NCBI GenBank assembly: GCA_963969365.1
Contig: OZ017757.1
Coordinates: 620,001-684,000 of the forward strand
Direction: 5' to 3'
DNA: 64,000 nucleotides
Source: Asterochloris sp. CNOR1
Lineage: Eukaryota > Chlorophyta > Trebouxiophyceae > Trebouxiales > Trebouxiaceae
The notes under the pieces were generated by a model. That model worked only from the letters and a program-made list of their open reading frames with translations, was not told the origin of the DNA and searched no databases. The position numbers and the translations under genes were made by a program. Positions 11,701 to 22,873 of this stretch are shown here, piece by piece. Within the stretch, counting starts at the first letter, position 1, and every line of letters begins with the position of its first letter.

Positions 11701-14700
11701 AGACGTGGACGTGAGGCCCCTGCTGCGAGGATTTGACCTGCATGCTTTTGACCAGTTCATGGATGCAGAGGACTATGAGACGCGACTTAAGGCTGCCATG
11801 GCGCAGCGCACCCTGCGCAGTGCAGCCAAGGCTGCAGCAGGTGAGAATGCAGCTCGCACTTAATTTTTTGCCTCGGGGGTGGGGCAGAGCAGCTAGCTTG
11901 CTGCCCAGTGCAGCCTGAACGGTGCAGCAGAGGCTGCAGCATGTGGGCATGAGTGGTGAAGCTGAGTTGATGGCTACTGAGGCATTGAGAAAGCAGCAAG
12001 CTTGTAGCTAGTGGCCCAGCATGAGCAGAGGAAGCAGCAAGGGGGCATGACGGTGCAGCTGAATGGCCCGCCATTGAGGTGGGGCCGAGCCATCAGCCAC
12101 ACGGCCCGAGGCGTTTGCAACCTGTGCAGCCAGCAGAGTAAGTTGGGCTGAGTGAATGACAACACCGATCAGCCAGGCGTTGAGCACAGCAGCATTGTTG
12201 GCAGATAGTACGAAATAGGCATGACTCTGGTAGCAGCTGATCGTGTCTGCATGGACAACAGCTGAGCCTGCAGCTCTCTGTCACGGACTGCACCAGAGGC
12301 CGCTGTTGTGGGAAAAGGGGGGACAGGGGATGGTTCCTTCGCATGAATACATCGGCCTGCAGCGGCCATCCCTGCCTTGCAGCATGCGGCCCAGCGCAGC
12401 CCTGGAGAGGCTGCTGCTTATCGTGTGAGGGGTTACTGACTGGCGCAACCTGCACAGTCTCCCCAACAGGCAGCTGCAGGTGGCTGAGACTGCTCATAGC
12501 CTGCTGTTGGACCCTACAGCCCACCCCAGTGTTGGAGCAGCAGCAGTTTCAAGAGTCTAGATCATGGACAATAGTGAGCCCCTTCTCCCTCATGGATTGA
12601 ACCTGCTACCTTCCAGACCCTGCTGTGCCTCACCTGGAAGCAAGCTTGCAGCATCTCACCTTTTGCTGCAGCAGACAAGGCCGCAGCAGGCGAGCAGGAG
12701 GCAGGTGGCCCCGCTGGCAGCGCCGCAGAGCCCAGGGTGCCTGAAACGCCGCAGGCAAGCACCCCCCCACACATGGCTGGTGCTTACTGTGTGTACTGGT
12801 GTCACGCAAGCAGGCTGTCTGTCTTTGACACTGTGTGCAGACGCAGCTTCCCAGTCACCCCCAGCACCCTTGCCTGCTGCCCGCACACTGCGCTGTTGCT
12901 GACAAAGTCTCACCTGGCATCCTGCCTGTGTGTTTCCTCGTAGCACATGCCAAGCAGCTGCAGACTTTGTTCCTCCCATGGCCTGGTCACAATCACATGA
13001 TGCTCTGGTGCCCATCCCGCTCCTGCCAAGCCTCTGCGGCAGCCTTTTGTTTCATAAAGCACCACATCCTATGTCTCTCCACCTGAGCTTGACGTGCTGT
13101 GCAGGGGTTGCTGCCCAGTCCCCGCCGCAGGTGGGCCATGCCGTGCAGCTTCAATGTCACCTTCAAGCAGACAGGGGAAGTCCCAGGTGAGGGATCGGCA
13201 GGAGGACGCTGTCAGAGCTTGCCTGCTGCACTTTAGCACCTGACGTGCAGCAGGCCACTCAGCCGAGCGTCTTCTGAGGTGACAGGGCCTGGCACTGCCA
13301 CAGCTTGCCTGCTGCACTCAGGCACTCAAAATGAAGCAGGTTTGATACACAGGAGCATTGTCAGGTGGGGCCTGGCTGGCTGTGCTTGAAAGGGCATGTC
13401 TAGCCAAAGCTTCGGCTGTTGGTGGCATTGCCCTTCAGCCACACTATTGACTTGTATGACAGGCAGACACCTCTCAGGTGGTGCGTGGCAAGCTGGTGCT
13501 ATCAGAATGCCCGAGTGCTGCACTTTGACACAAAGCAGGCAGTCGTCTGCTGTGACACTGCTTGAGAGGCCTTGGCAAAATGGTGTCAGTATGCATTCAG
13601 GCCACAGAAGGCATGCAGCAAGCAAGCAGGACGCACCGCTGTAGAGCATGCTGTAGCCATTGCTATCGCTGGTGTTGCACCCTTAAAGTGGGCCCTGCCT
13701 GCTGGGGATGCCAGTCACTACTAATGACCCAGCAGCGCTGCTAAAGTCCCCAATCTCTTGCTGTGCCTGCAGGCAAGAGCACTTTCATCCGCAGAGGGGT
13801 GCCCGCCCCAGAGCTACCCCCTGGGCTGCTGGAAGATGTGGTTCCTGAGCCTGAGGACATTAACCAAATTGTCCAGGTGAGCATGCCTGCCGCCGTTTGA
13901 ATATGCTTCTGTGGGCTCTGATTGCCTAGCAGTTTGCCCCGACCACGCTGTGCATGTAAGCTGAGGTTGAGGGGCAGGCAGCCCCTAGGTGCATGTGTTC
14001 TGCTGAGCCTGATCGTGTCAGCTGTCTACTCTATATCACGCAATACAGCCTGGCTGCTTTGCCTGATTGTCTTTGTCCCCTGGGTGCAGGAGCTGCAGGA
14101 GGGCGCAGCTGCCCCAGAGTGCCTGGCATTTGCTGTGACCATGCTGTGCATGGACGTTGAGTTTGAGGGACAGGCAGCAGCGCTGCTGCGCACGGCCTTC
14201 GATCTCATCCCTGCTAGGGACTTCTGCCTCTGTGAGATGTGGTGCACCTGTTGCACTCCAGTTGCCTGTGCTATCTGCTGCCTCTGCCTCCTGGGAGCTG
14301 CATAACGCATGCACCTCCATACATTGCACATGCGACGTCGCCCAGTCTTGTGCACTGGTGGACAATGCATGAGCGCACAGAGCCCTAGCTGCACTGGCTG
14401 CCAGCACTGGATCTCTCGGCAGGATATGCTGGCTGCTTTCAGAAATGCTAGGCTTGCTGCATGGACTCCCTCAGCAGCATCTTCCTGTGCCAGCCAGTCT
14501 GCGCCTCTCAACCCCAGGCATGCTGCAGGCACGCTGCCAGAGGACTGCCCCGAGCACCCCCTGCTGCGCCAGTTTGTCAGGCTGCTGCCCAACCCAGCGG
14601 CTGACTTCTCCGAGGTGCTCTACGTGTTCCAGAGGCATGGCTTCCTGGAAGACTGGCAGGTGAGGCCCATGACAGATCCACACAGACATTGCTGCCAACA

Positions 14701-17700
14701 CTTCGCAGTTCACTACCAGAGACGGCCTGGAGCACAGCTGTAATGGCAAAGACGACTGTGAGAAGCCATATCATGGGGGCACAGCTTCCACTACGAATTG
14801 ACATCTGCCATAAGTGCTCAGCAGCGCGGCTCATGGCCGAAGAGGGTCAAGCAGCCTGGCATCGTCGCTCGCAGCCAAATATGCTTGAGCAGAGGTGCTG
14901 TGTTGCTTGGAACCAAATGGCTTGCCCTGCAATGCCGTCATGCATCCTGCAGCCATACAAGCTTTGCACTGCTCTGGCATGCCATGGTGGCAGCCGTGCG
15001 TTTGGTGAGGCTCAGGCTGCTGGCACACGGCTTTGCAGCTGGCACTCTGCACATCTTCAGGCGGTCTCTATTTGTGCTGCCTGCAGGTGCTGCTGGGACT
15101 TGGAGGCAGTGGTTGCCCGGAGAGGCTGCCCTGAAAACATGTCTCACATGCAGACACCACCAACGTACAGCGTTTGAAACTGACATTACTCTGCCACATG
15201 CAGGTGCGGTCAGCTACGCAGAACGATGTGGAGGCGGTGACTGCCTTGCTGGCAGGGCTAAGCAGCCGCTACGACGTCTTTGGCTCGTTCCTGAATGTCA
15301 TTGAGACGGACGGGGTTGCTCTGGTGGCAGAGGTAGCTGGCCAGGTAAGAATCCATACCACTAGCCAGTAGCACCAAAGGCCTGATTGATGCTGATGCTG
15401 CTGCTGCTGCTGCAATGCCGCCCCTGCACCCGCCCCCCCAACACAATTGCAAATGGCACAAAACTGCCTCTGAGCTTGACCCATCTTGATCCTGCTGTGC
15501 AGTTGATGAGCCTGCTCACACTGCAGAGTACATGGCACATGGGGCGGCTGCATACATCAGTTGAAGGGTCTTTGACCAGGTCGTGTGCTTGTGTGCAGGT
15601 CGTGGGCTTGCTCACGCTGCAGTTCACAACAGACCTGCAGCAGCTGCAAACCCACTTTGACCTGTCAACTGTGTTGGACGCAGCACAGCACGACCCCCTC
15701 ACAGGTTTTGCAGATATGGAGGTCTGCTGCATGAACCCTATCTTTGCCCATAGGTGAGGTAATCTGCCACATTGCCTACCCTTTCTCAACATTGTTTTGC
15801 AGCCTGCAGCAGTGTGACCAGGCCCAGCACTGGGAGATGTGCACAGCCAGAGCCTGCCACCTGCCTTTGTTTTTCAGGAGGAGCCACCACTGCTCTTCCA
15901 GCTGAACACGATTGCAGCTAGCCCCTTTCTTTTCATGGTCCCTCTCAGGCCCCTTGCACTTCTCCAGCCAATGCCCCTTGCTGTGGGCCCTTCCATCCTG
16001 TGCAGCTTGCTATCAGGTTGCAGAGGCCGCGCTGAGAGCCTCAATCCTGCTGTTTGCAGGACAGGCGAGTTCTTGCTGGAGGCCATGCGCAAGCTCAAGC
16101 GCACCTGCCTGCTACACCTGCTTCCTCCAGACCAGGTGGCCCCTGAGGTGCTGAGGGACTTCAGGCAAGCCAATCCCTTCCTGCGCTAGTGGCCAGATCA
16201 CTGCATGACAGCTACCCATGGACTAGCCTGCCTCAGAGGTGCCAAGGAGTTCAGGCAAGTCAGGGGCCTGTCTCTTGACCCTGCTGTTGTATGCAAGGAG
16301 CCTGTCACACAGAAAGAACAATGCTTGACTACATCAGAGGTGCTGAAGGACTCTGGGCAAGATTGTGGTCAACCTCAGCTTCTGTGGCATCTGCTCGCGG
16401 TAGTGCCTGCATGCAGAATCAAGCGCAGCTTCTGCTTACTTCTTGATTTCTGGTGCCTGTGCTGACACAGGAGGTAGATGTGTCCCTCCAGGTAACTGCC
16501 AGCGCGTCACCTGCACTAAGACAGCAAGCAAATGTGCTGACATTTGGTGTGTTCACTGCCTGCAGGCTCATGTTTGCGCACCTGCGCTCCTCATGCTGAC
16601 ATGCTTCCTCACTCGTGCATGCATGAAGGTGCTGGCATGCAACCTGCACTCCTGGGGTGGGGCTTTGTCCTGCACTGCCAGGGAAGGTAATACATTGCTC
16701 TGGACCGCCCAACCCAGCCTCCGGGCCCCAACCAACATGCGCTCTTGTTTGCCTGCAGGCAGGTGCCAGCGCGTCACCTGCGCTCATGGGCCAAGGATGA
16801 CGAGGGCGCCTGCGCACTGTTTGTCTATACACACAGGTGGGCTTTCACAACCTCACTGAGTAACCTAGGATACTTTGGCGAGGGCTGCCGCAAAGCCTCT
16901 GTGTGATGAACTGGGCATGTGGATGCAGGCGCTGCAGCAGGCCTCTGTTTTCCAGCTAGGTCAGCACCAGATATGGTTGCCAAGCTGACGTGTCTGGGCA
17001 GCGCCCTGAAGGGTTGCTGATAAATGAAGCAATGCTGTGCAGCAAGTAAGGCAACTCAAGTGAGATGCAGCCATGCCTCACTGCTTGTCAACTCCATACT
17101 GCACAGGATGCCGTCGGCCAGTCTGCATAGGGCAGCTGAAGCCTGCTTGCACTAGCCTCAGCAGATGCAGGCGGCATGTCACACCATATGCTGCTCAACA
17201 ATCTGCTTGCTTGGGCGCAGGTGGGCGCAGCATCCCCAGGCAGGCTGTACACACCCCCCTGCTGCCTGGCTAGCCTGGCAGATCCCAGCAAAGCCGTCCT
17301 CTAGAACCCAGCAAAGCCACGACTCTCCTGCCACAACCTGCCAGCCTTCACCGGTCTAGTGACCCCATTTTGTCATGGGTGCAGGTGGCCATAAGGCCCA
17401 TGGCAGGTCGCCCTTCTAGAGATCGGTACCTCAACTTCAGGCTGGGTCATTCTCAGTTCCCCCTCACATCTTTCAGATTGTTCCACTGCCAATCATGCAG
17501 GTGGGCACACCGCCCTCGCCGGGCTGTCAACACCCCCCTGCTGGTGGCCGGCGCCTCTGAGTGTGGCCTGGCTGCACTGGAGCGCCTAGTGCTGCACCCC
17601 CAGCTGTGCTTCAACTCCCTGACCCTGCTGGCCCCAGGAGGGGTTGCCTGTGGGGGCGTGGGCTCAGACCTGACTCCCACCATGCTGGCGCAGCTGGTTA

Positions 17701-20700
17701 GCGCACATGCCCTTGCCGCTTGTGATCCTGTCGTTGTCAGAGCCGACAGACATCGGAGGGGGGGGATGCAACTGAGTCCTGTAATTGTGATTCAGCTGCT
17801 CGCCAGCAGGGACTGCACAGTTCTGCAGTTGCCGAACCCGCATGTACTGCCATTCAGCGCCAAGATGGTGGCTTTTTATGTACAACAGCGCATCTGTTGT
17901 CCGCACTGGCTGCATGAGACTACTTGCAGGGGGCTGGGCCCATGGCTCTGGACCAACTCCTGCAGAGCTTGCCCGGAACATGCTGTTCCTCAATGTCGTG
18001 GCTGTAAGCAGTGGCTGCTTTACCGCCTGCACATGCTGCCTGCAGGGGCTGCACGCCTCAGTCACCACCATTGACGCTGAGCTGGTGGGGCTGGACCGCC
18101 AGCAGCGCGTGGTTGTGCTGTCCACCGGGCAGCAGCTGCGCTACAGCCTGCTGCTGCTGACAGCCGGCCTGCAGGACCAGACGCTGGCACGCATTGCTGC
18201 TGGAGATGAGGCGGAGGATGCGCCAGTGGCCAGTGCGCAGGGCTTGGCTGAGCTCACCGCCGAGGTGAGCAAGCGAGCATATCATAATAAGTGCACAGGT
18301 GGTCGAGTTGCCCAGCAAGGACTCCTCAACTCAGCTCATCTGCCACACTCTGCAGGCCCTTCAGCTGCAGTCAACTGATCTTCCACACTTCCTGCAGGAA
18401 GCAGCCAAGATGGGCAGCATCATCGTGTATGGCAACACCCTGGAGGCCTATGACGCAGTTGCTCAGCTGGAGGCACTGCAGGTCAAGCCTGGCACGCTCC
18501 GGCACATCCTGCCGCCCGGGCCGCAGGGCGGCATGGTCTCAGTCCTGCACGACTGTGTGCGGATGGCAAAGGCTGAGCTCCCGCCCACTGAGGTGGGTTC
18601 TGAAGGCTTCCCGGCTCTTGGTCACTTGTGTTGGGCCTGTAGCAGCTGATCAGCTGCTGCTGAGATGGACCTGCCCGCACTAGTGCCTGCACTTCATCCT
18701 CAAGCACTTGCCCCCTTTTCTTGAAGCACTGGTCAGTTGCGGCCTGCAACCTGACCCGCAAGGAGCAATGTCTCAAGCATGGGCTGCTGTTGTGCAGACG
18801 CTGCAGCTGGTCAGCGCGCGGGCGCTGTATGGAGGCGAGAAGGTTGAGATGGTGTTCCAGGACCCAGCAGCAGGAGCAGCAGCTGGCTCTGGCCCATCAA
18901 GGGGTTCGCCGCCTGGGCCTGCTGGTGAGTGCGTGGGGCACAGCCCACCTCGACCATTCTGCAGAGCAGGTGCGGGGCTTAGAGGTGCCTCAGGTCTCGG
19001 CAGAGGCTCTGGCGCAGCAGGCATCACGCTGCCTCATAAGAATACGCTCTTGCTGCGTCTTTGCAGCAGCAACTGCTGGGGCTTCAGGCGCCTCAGGACC
19101 CGCCTGAAGTAGTAGCTGGCTCTGACGCAGCAGGAGGTGCGCTGCCTGGACCTGCTGTTGAGTGCATGGGGAGAAGCTCCAGGTGCAGTTGCAGCAGCAG
19201 CTGCTGGGGCTTGGGGTGCAGTGGGATGTGCAGCCTGTGCGTTTCCTCATGAGGGCGTGGCCATGCCTCAAATGAAGATGCGTATCATGCCTTTGTCTGC
19301 CTCAGCATGGACATGACCATGTGAGGCCTGGCTGTGTGGCCTTGCGCACCTTCCTGTATATGCTTGCAGCACATCATCCACCCAGCTGATGCCTGCACAA
19401 TTGCGCCATCAGAGTGGCCTACTACTTTGCAATGCAGTGCAAGCCTGACGTGTTTTGGGTAAGCATCATGCATTTGCATTCCTGATAGGCCGTGCGTCTC
19501 AGCCACAAACAGCCCTCATGGCAGCCTCATTGCACCCTGCAGACCAGTCAGCAGCAGCCTGTAATGCAGCCAGCACTGCAGAAGCTCCGTCTGAGGACAG
19601 CAGCATGCACTGCTGTGAGGCATGCACGCAATGCAGGCAGATGCCTCAGCTGTGAGGCTCATGCCTCACAGGCCCCAATCCAGTACCTCTTTCAACAAGG
19701 TGCCTGTATCTGCGCTGCAGAGCAGCCAGCTGGAGGCACTCGTGTAGCCAGCACTGCAGACGCCCCATCTGAAGATGGCAGCACACCGCGCTCCGAGGGA
19801 CAGCCCGGCATGCAGACAGTGCAGGCAGACCTTCTGGTGCTGGCAGACGACCCAGACGTGCATCCCAGCCTTGCAGCCTGCTTTGCCGCCAACAGCCTGG
19901 TCTGGGATGGGCGCTTGGTGGTTGACGCACAGCTGCGTACCAACGATGACCACATCTATGCCGCTGGGACTCTGGCCAAATTCTCTCGCAGGTGGGCAGA
20001 GGCTCCCCAACCTTGACTGCAGAATGCCTTGTTGCCCACCCAATACAGGCGCCTCTTGTGGTCTGTCAAATGGCTTGTGCTGGTCATGCAGGCTCACCTG
20101 GTCTGTGGAGCACCTATGCGTCCCGGAAATCCACTGTTTGCCGGCCCTAGAGAGGTGTCGACTGCTGCAGCTGCATTGCAGCAGCCATCACCATGCTGAT
20201 GCCACATAGCAACAGGAAAAACGCCTGAACCCTTGTGAGGTCATACCGTCTTACCCTGCAGGCATTGCGCCCACCTGCTGCTCCAGCAGTGTAGTAGTCA
20301 GGGCCAAGTACAATGCCGCCTTGCATGGCAGACCTGTACATGCCATGATGCCGCCATGACTGAATCCTGCTGATGGCTGGCCATTGCAGATATGGTGCCC
20401 ACCTGCTGCACCAGTACTACAGCAGCCAGGATCTGGGGACGTGCCTGGCTGATGCGGTGGTGAGGCTTTTCACAGACCCGCTGACGTCCAGGTGAGACAT
20501 GTGCTGAAAAAACCGCGACTGTTTTACAGGGTCTGGCCGACACAGCAAAAGGGCCCTTGAAGGTTGGCTCTGCAGACATGCCTGGCAGTGAGGCATTGGT
20601 GCCGCTGTTCACCATCCATCATGCATGGTAGTGCCTTAGTGGGCCTGTGACTGAAGCAAACGTGCTGTTTAGACATGTGTTGCCCAGGTGAGAGCCTGTG

Positions 20701-22252
20701 ACTAGAAGATGAATTGGCTGACACAGCAAGTAGGCAGCCATGCAGGAACATTCTGTCTGCATACCCAGTGGCAAAGCAGTGGTGCAAGCCGCCACCAGTC
20801 CTCACGCAGCATGCATTGATGTCCAAGCGGTCCCCTTGCAGATGCACAGGCCCATGCAACCTGGCTGGCTGACACCGCCTGACAGCATCAACCAGGGGTT
20901 CAGGGCCTGCTGGGGGAGAGAGCATGTGGCTTTCAATGCTGGCGCTGCCTTCCCTCAGCTGCTGCCATGCAAGATGAAGTTGATCACCGACGTGAGGAGC
21001 GCTCAGGAGTCTGCTGTGCTAGCAACGCATGTCTGCTCAGGACTTGGCTGTGCTGGTCGTGACAGCCTCTTTCCTGGCCAAGTGAAGTTTTGATGACTGC
21101 CTGCACTGCAGGAGCGACTCCCTGCCTCAGCTGAGGGGTGCCAGAGTCACGGGGGCGCGCCTGCCAGGGGGACGCGTCTTTGCCTTTGCGGGGCTGGGCG
21201 CAGCGTTTGCGCTACCCACACTGGAGGCGCCTCAGGTGAGGGCCCCTTGCATGGGCGTCAAGGGGATGGGGAGCGCTCTTGGCTGACTCTGAGCGGCTTG
21301 GGGAGCCTTCCCTGGCACCTCATCCATGATGTGGTGTTTTGCATCAGCAGTGAGGGGCAATGGATGACCGCGCGCGCTGCTGTATGGTTGAGGCACACTG
21401 CTATGGCGGTCGTACTGCCCACAACGGAAGCACCTCAAGGGGTCCCCTTGCAGGGGTTCCACTTGGGTTGTTCATTGACCCAAGATGAGCTGTACCTGCT
21501 TGAGTCCGGTGAGGTCCCTTGCCTGGATGCAACTTGGGGACACGTGTTGCCCCCCAGAATGAGCTGCCTCTGCCTGAGTGACATCCAGGCTCTAGCTGGA
21601 CTGCTGACTGCTGGCACAGATCAAGCAGAGCCCTGCATGTTGTGCATGCCTGCACGAGAGAACATCAGGGGACAACTGTGTCCAGCACAGGCAGCAGCAA
21701 TGGGTGGCAGCTCCCTGATTTGTCGGTCAATCTGGCGGCTTGACAGGGCTGCACAGCCATATGCATCCAGGCAGGCAGGCTATTCCAAGATTTGAGCCCA
21801 TCTTGTCATTTCGTGGCTTGCAGGGAGGGCACGCGCTGTACTCAGCTACTGCAGAGGATGGCTTCTGCCAGCTGAGCACAGATGCCACCGAAGTGGTGCA
21901 GGCAGCAATATGCTGCCTGCCAGTCGCAAGACAGTTCCCGCTGCGCAGGCTGGGCGCCCTGCCAGGCCTGCCCCTCAGCTACCTGAATGACATGCTCAGC
22001 AAGTACGATCGAGGGCGGGTGTTGGATCTGTGGGACTACGTCAGCGAGCCTTGGGCTTCCCTTCTGTATCATGATGCCTTCCCAGCGCTGCACAGCCGCC
22101 TTCTGGACACAGCTGCCTTGGAGCGGCAGGGTCAGGCCAGCAGGGCAGTGGCTCAGGCGTTGACAGCGGCGAGGGCGCAGGATGCAGTCATTGACTTTGT
22201 GAAGCAGAACGCTGCTGCGCTGCCCCGCTATGCTGTGCTAACATCTGCGTGA
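8748..22252 (+). CDS. CFAP61: Cilia- and flagella-associated protein 61 (FAP61)
   Basis: CFAP61 is a subunit of the calmodulin- and spoke-associated complex at the base of axonemal radial spokes. Recognisable exon blocks on one strand: 8748-8812 (MQALDVHVTDASELDQLL), 9031-9099, about 9466-9570, 10258-10519 (ending in RVARVDDHDDLLPLVQQ), about 11198-11300, 11695-11841, 13773-13876, 14090-14235, 14528-14659, 15205-15343, 15598-15753, 16061-16164, 16759-16830, about 17500-17695 (LLVAGASECGLAALE, the FAD/NAD-binding-like half), 18045-18264, 18400-18592 (IIVYGNTLEAYDAVAQLEAL), 18793-18931, about 19802-19990 (WDGRLVVDAQLRTND, YAAGTLAKFS), about 20391-20490, 21110-21235, and 21824-22252 (LWDYVSEPWASLLYHDAF). 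The GNAT-like N-terminal half and the dinucleotide-fold-like C-terminal half follow the animal protein in order. Some small exons between blocks are not resolved. The intron 16165-16758 starts with GC. I see no stop or frameshift in the main blocks. Confidence 0.88.
13215..13321 (+). repeat. Short intronic tandem repeat in CFAP61
   Basis: AGCTTGCCTGCTGCACT occurs at about 13217 and again at about 13302 with similar surroundings, an 85-bp-period duplication inside an intron. No coding signal was seen. Confidence 0.5.
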
Positions 22253-22873
22253 CCCAGTCCAACACATTTCGCATCCACAGTACATGCTTCAATTCAGCTG
22301 ACTGAATGTCAAATAGCACAGGAGCTGCGGATTCTTGCAACACCCTGCAGGAATTGCCGGTGCAGCTCAAGTTACAAAGGTGCTGGTGGCCTGCTGGGTG
22401 CTTGACCTTATTGGCATAAGCAGGCTGAGCTTGCCAGAAAAGCAGAGAGTTTGCTAGAGACCAAGTGTCACTGGGCCACAACCTGGTTGCTTGCCCACAC
22501 ATACAGTAACTACATTCATGGCATATTGAAGCCAACAATGCCCGTGATGAAAGTCTGAGACTCAGAACCAAATGGGGTCACCCATAACCTTGAATCGAAG
22601 TGTAAAGGATTCTTGTGGCGGGAAGCTGATCAAACACTGGCAGTAGCAGAGTCCATGAATGATCCTTCCCACGTCTTGTAGGGAGTGTCTGAGAGCGTTT
22701 ATTGGGATGATTCAGTGAAGTCAACATACTGACGACGCATTGCATCTGGTGGGCCGTTTGTTCGCTGCGTTGCTGAAGTGTCCTGTGCTGTGCATGGCTT
22801 AGCAAGCAGTGTCTGCAAGATTTGTATCAGTGACCATCCAGGGGCTTTGTCATTACACAACCAGGCAAGCGCC
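22253..22873. other. Intergenic region, CFAP61 3' to GT90 5'
   Basis: About 0.6 kb between the CFAP61 stop and the GT90 start, both on the + strand. It should contain the CFAP61 3' UTR and the GT90 promoter. No gene, repeat or RNA is recognised. Confidence 0.35.

Noticed and set aside
15390-15412. Short CTG repeat
   Set aside because: A small microsatellite in a CFAP61 intron; common in CAG-rich genomes and not worth a separate call.
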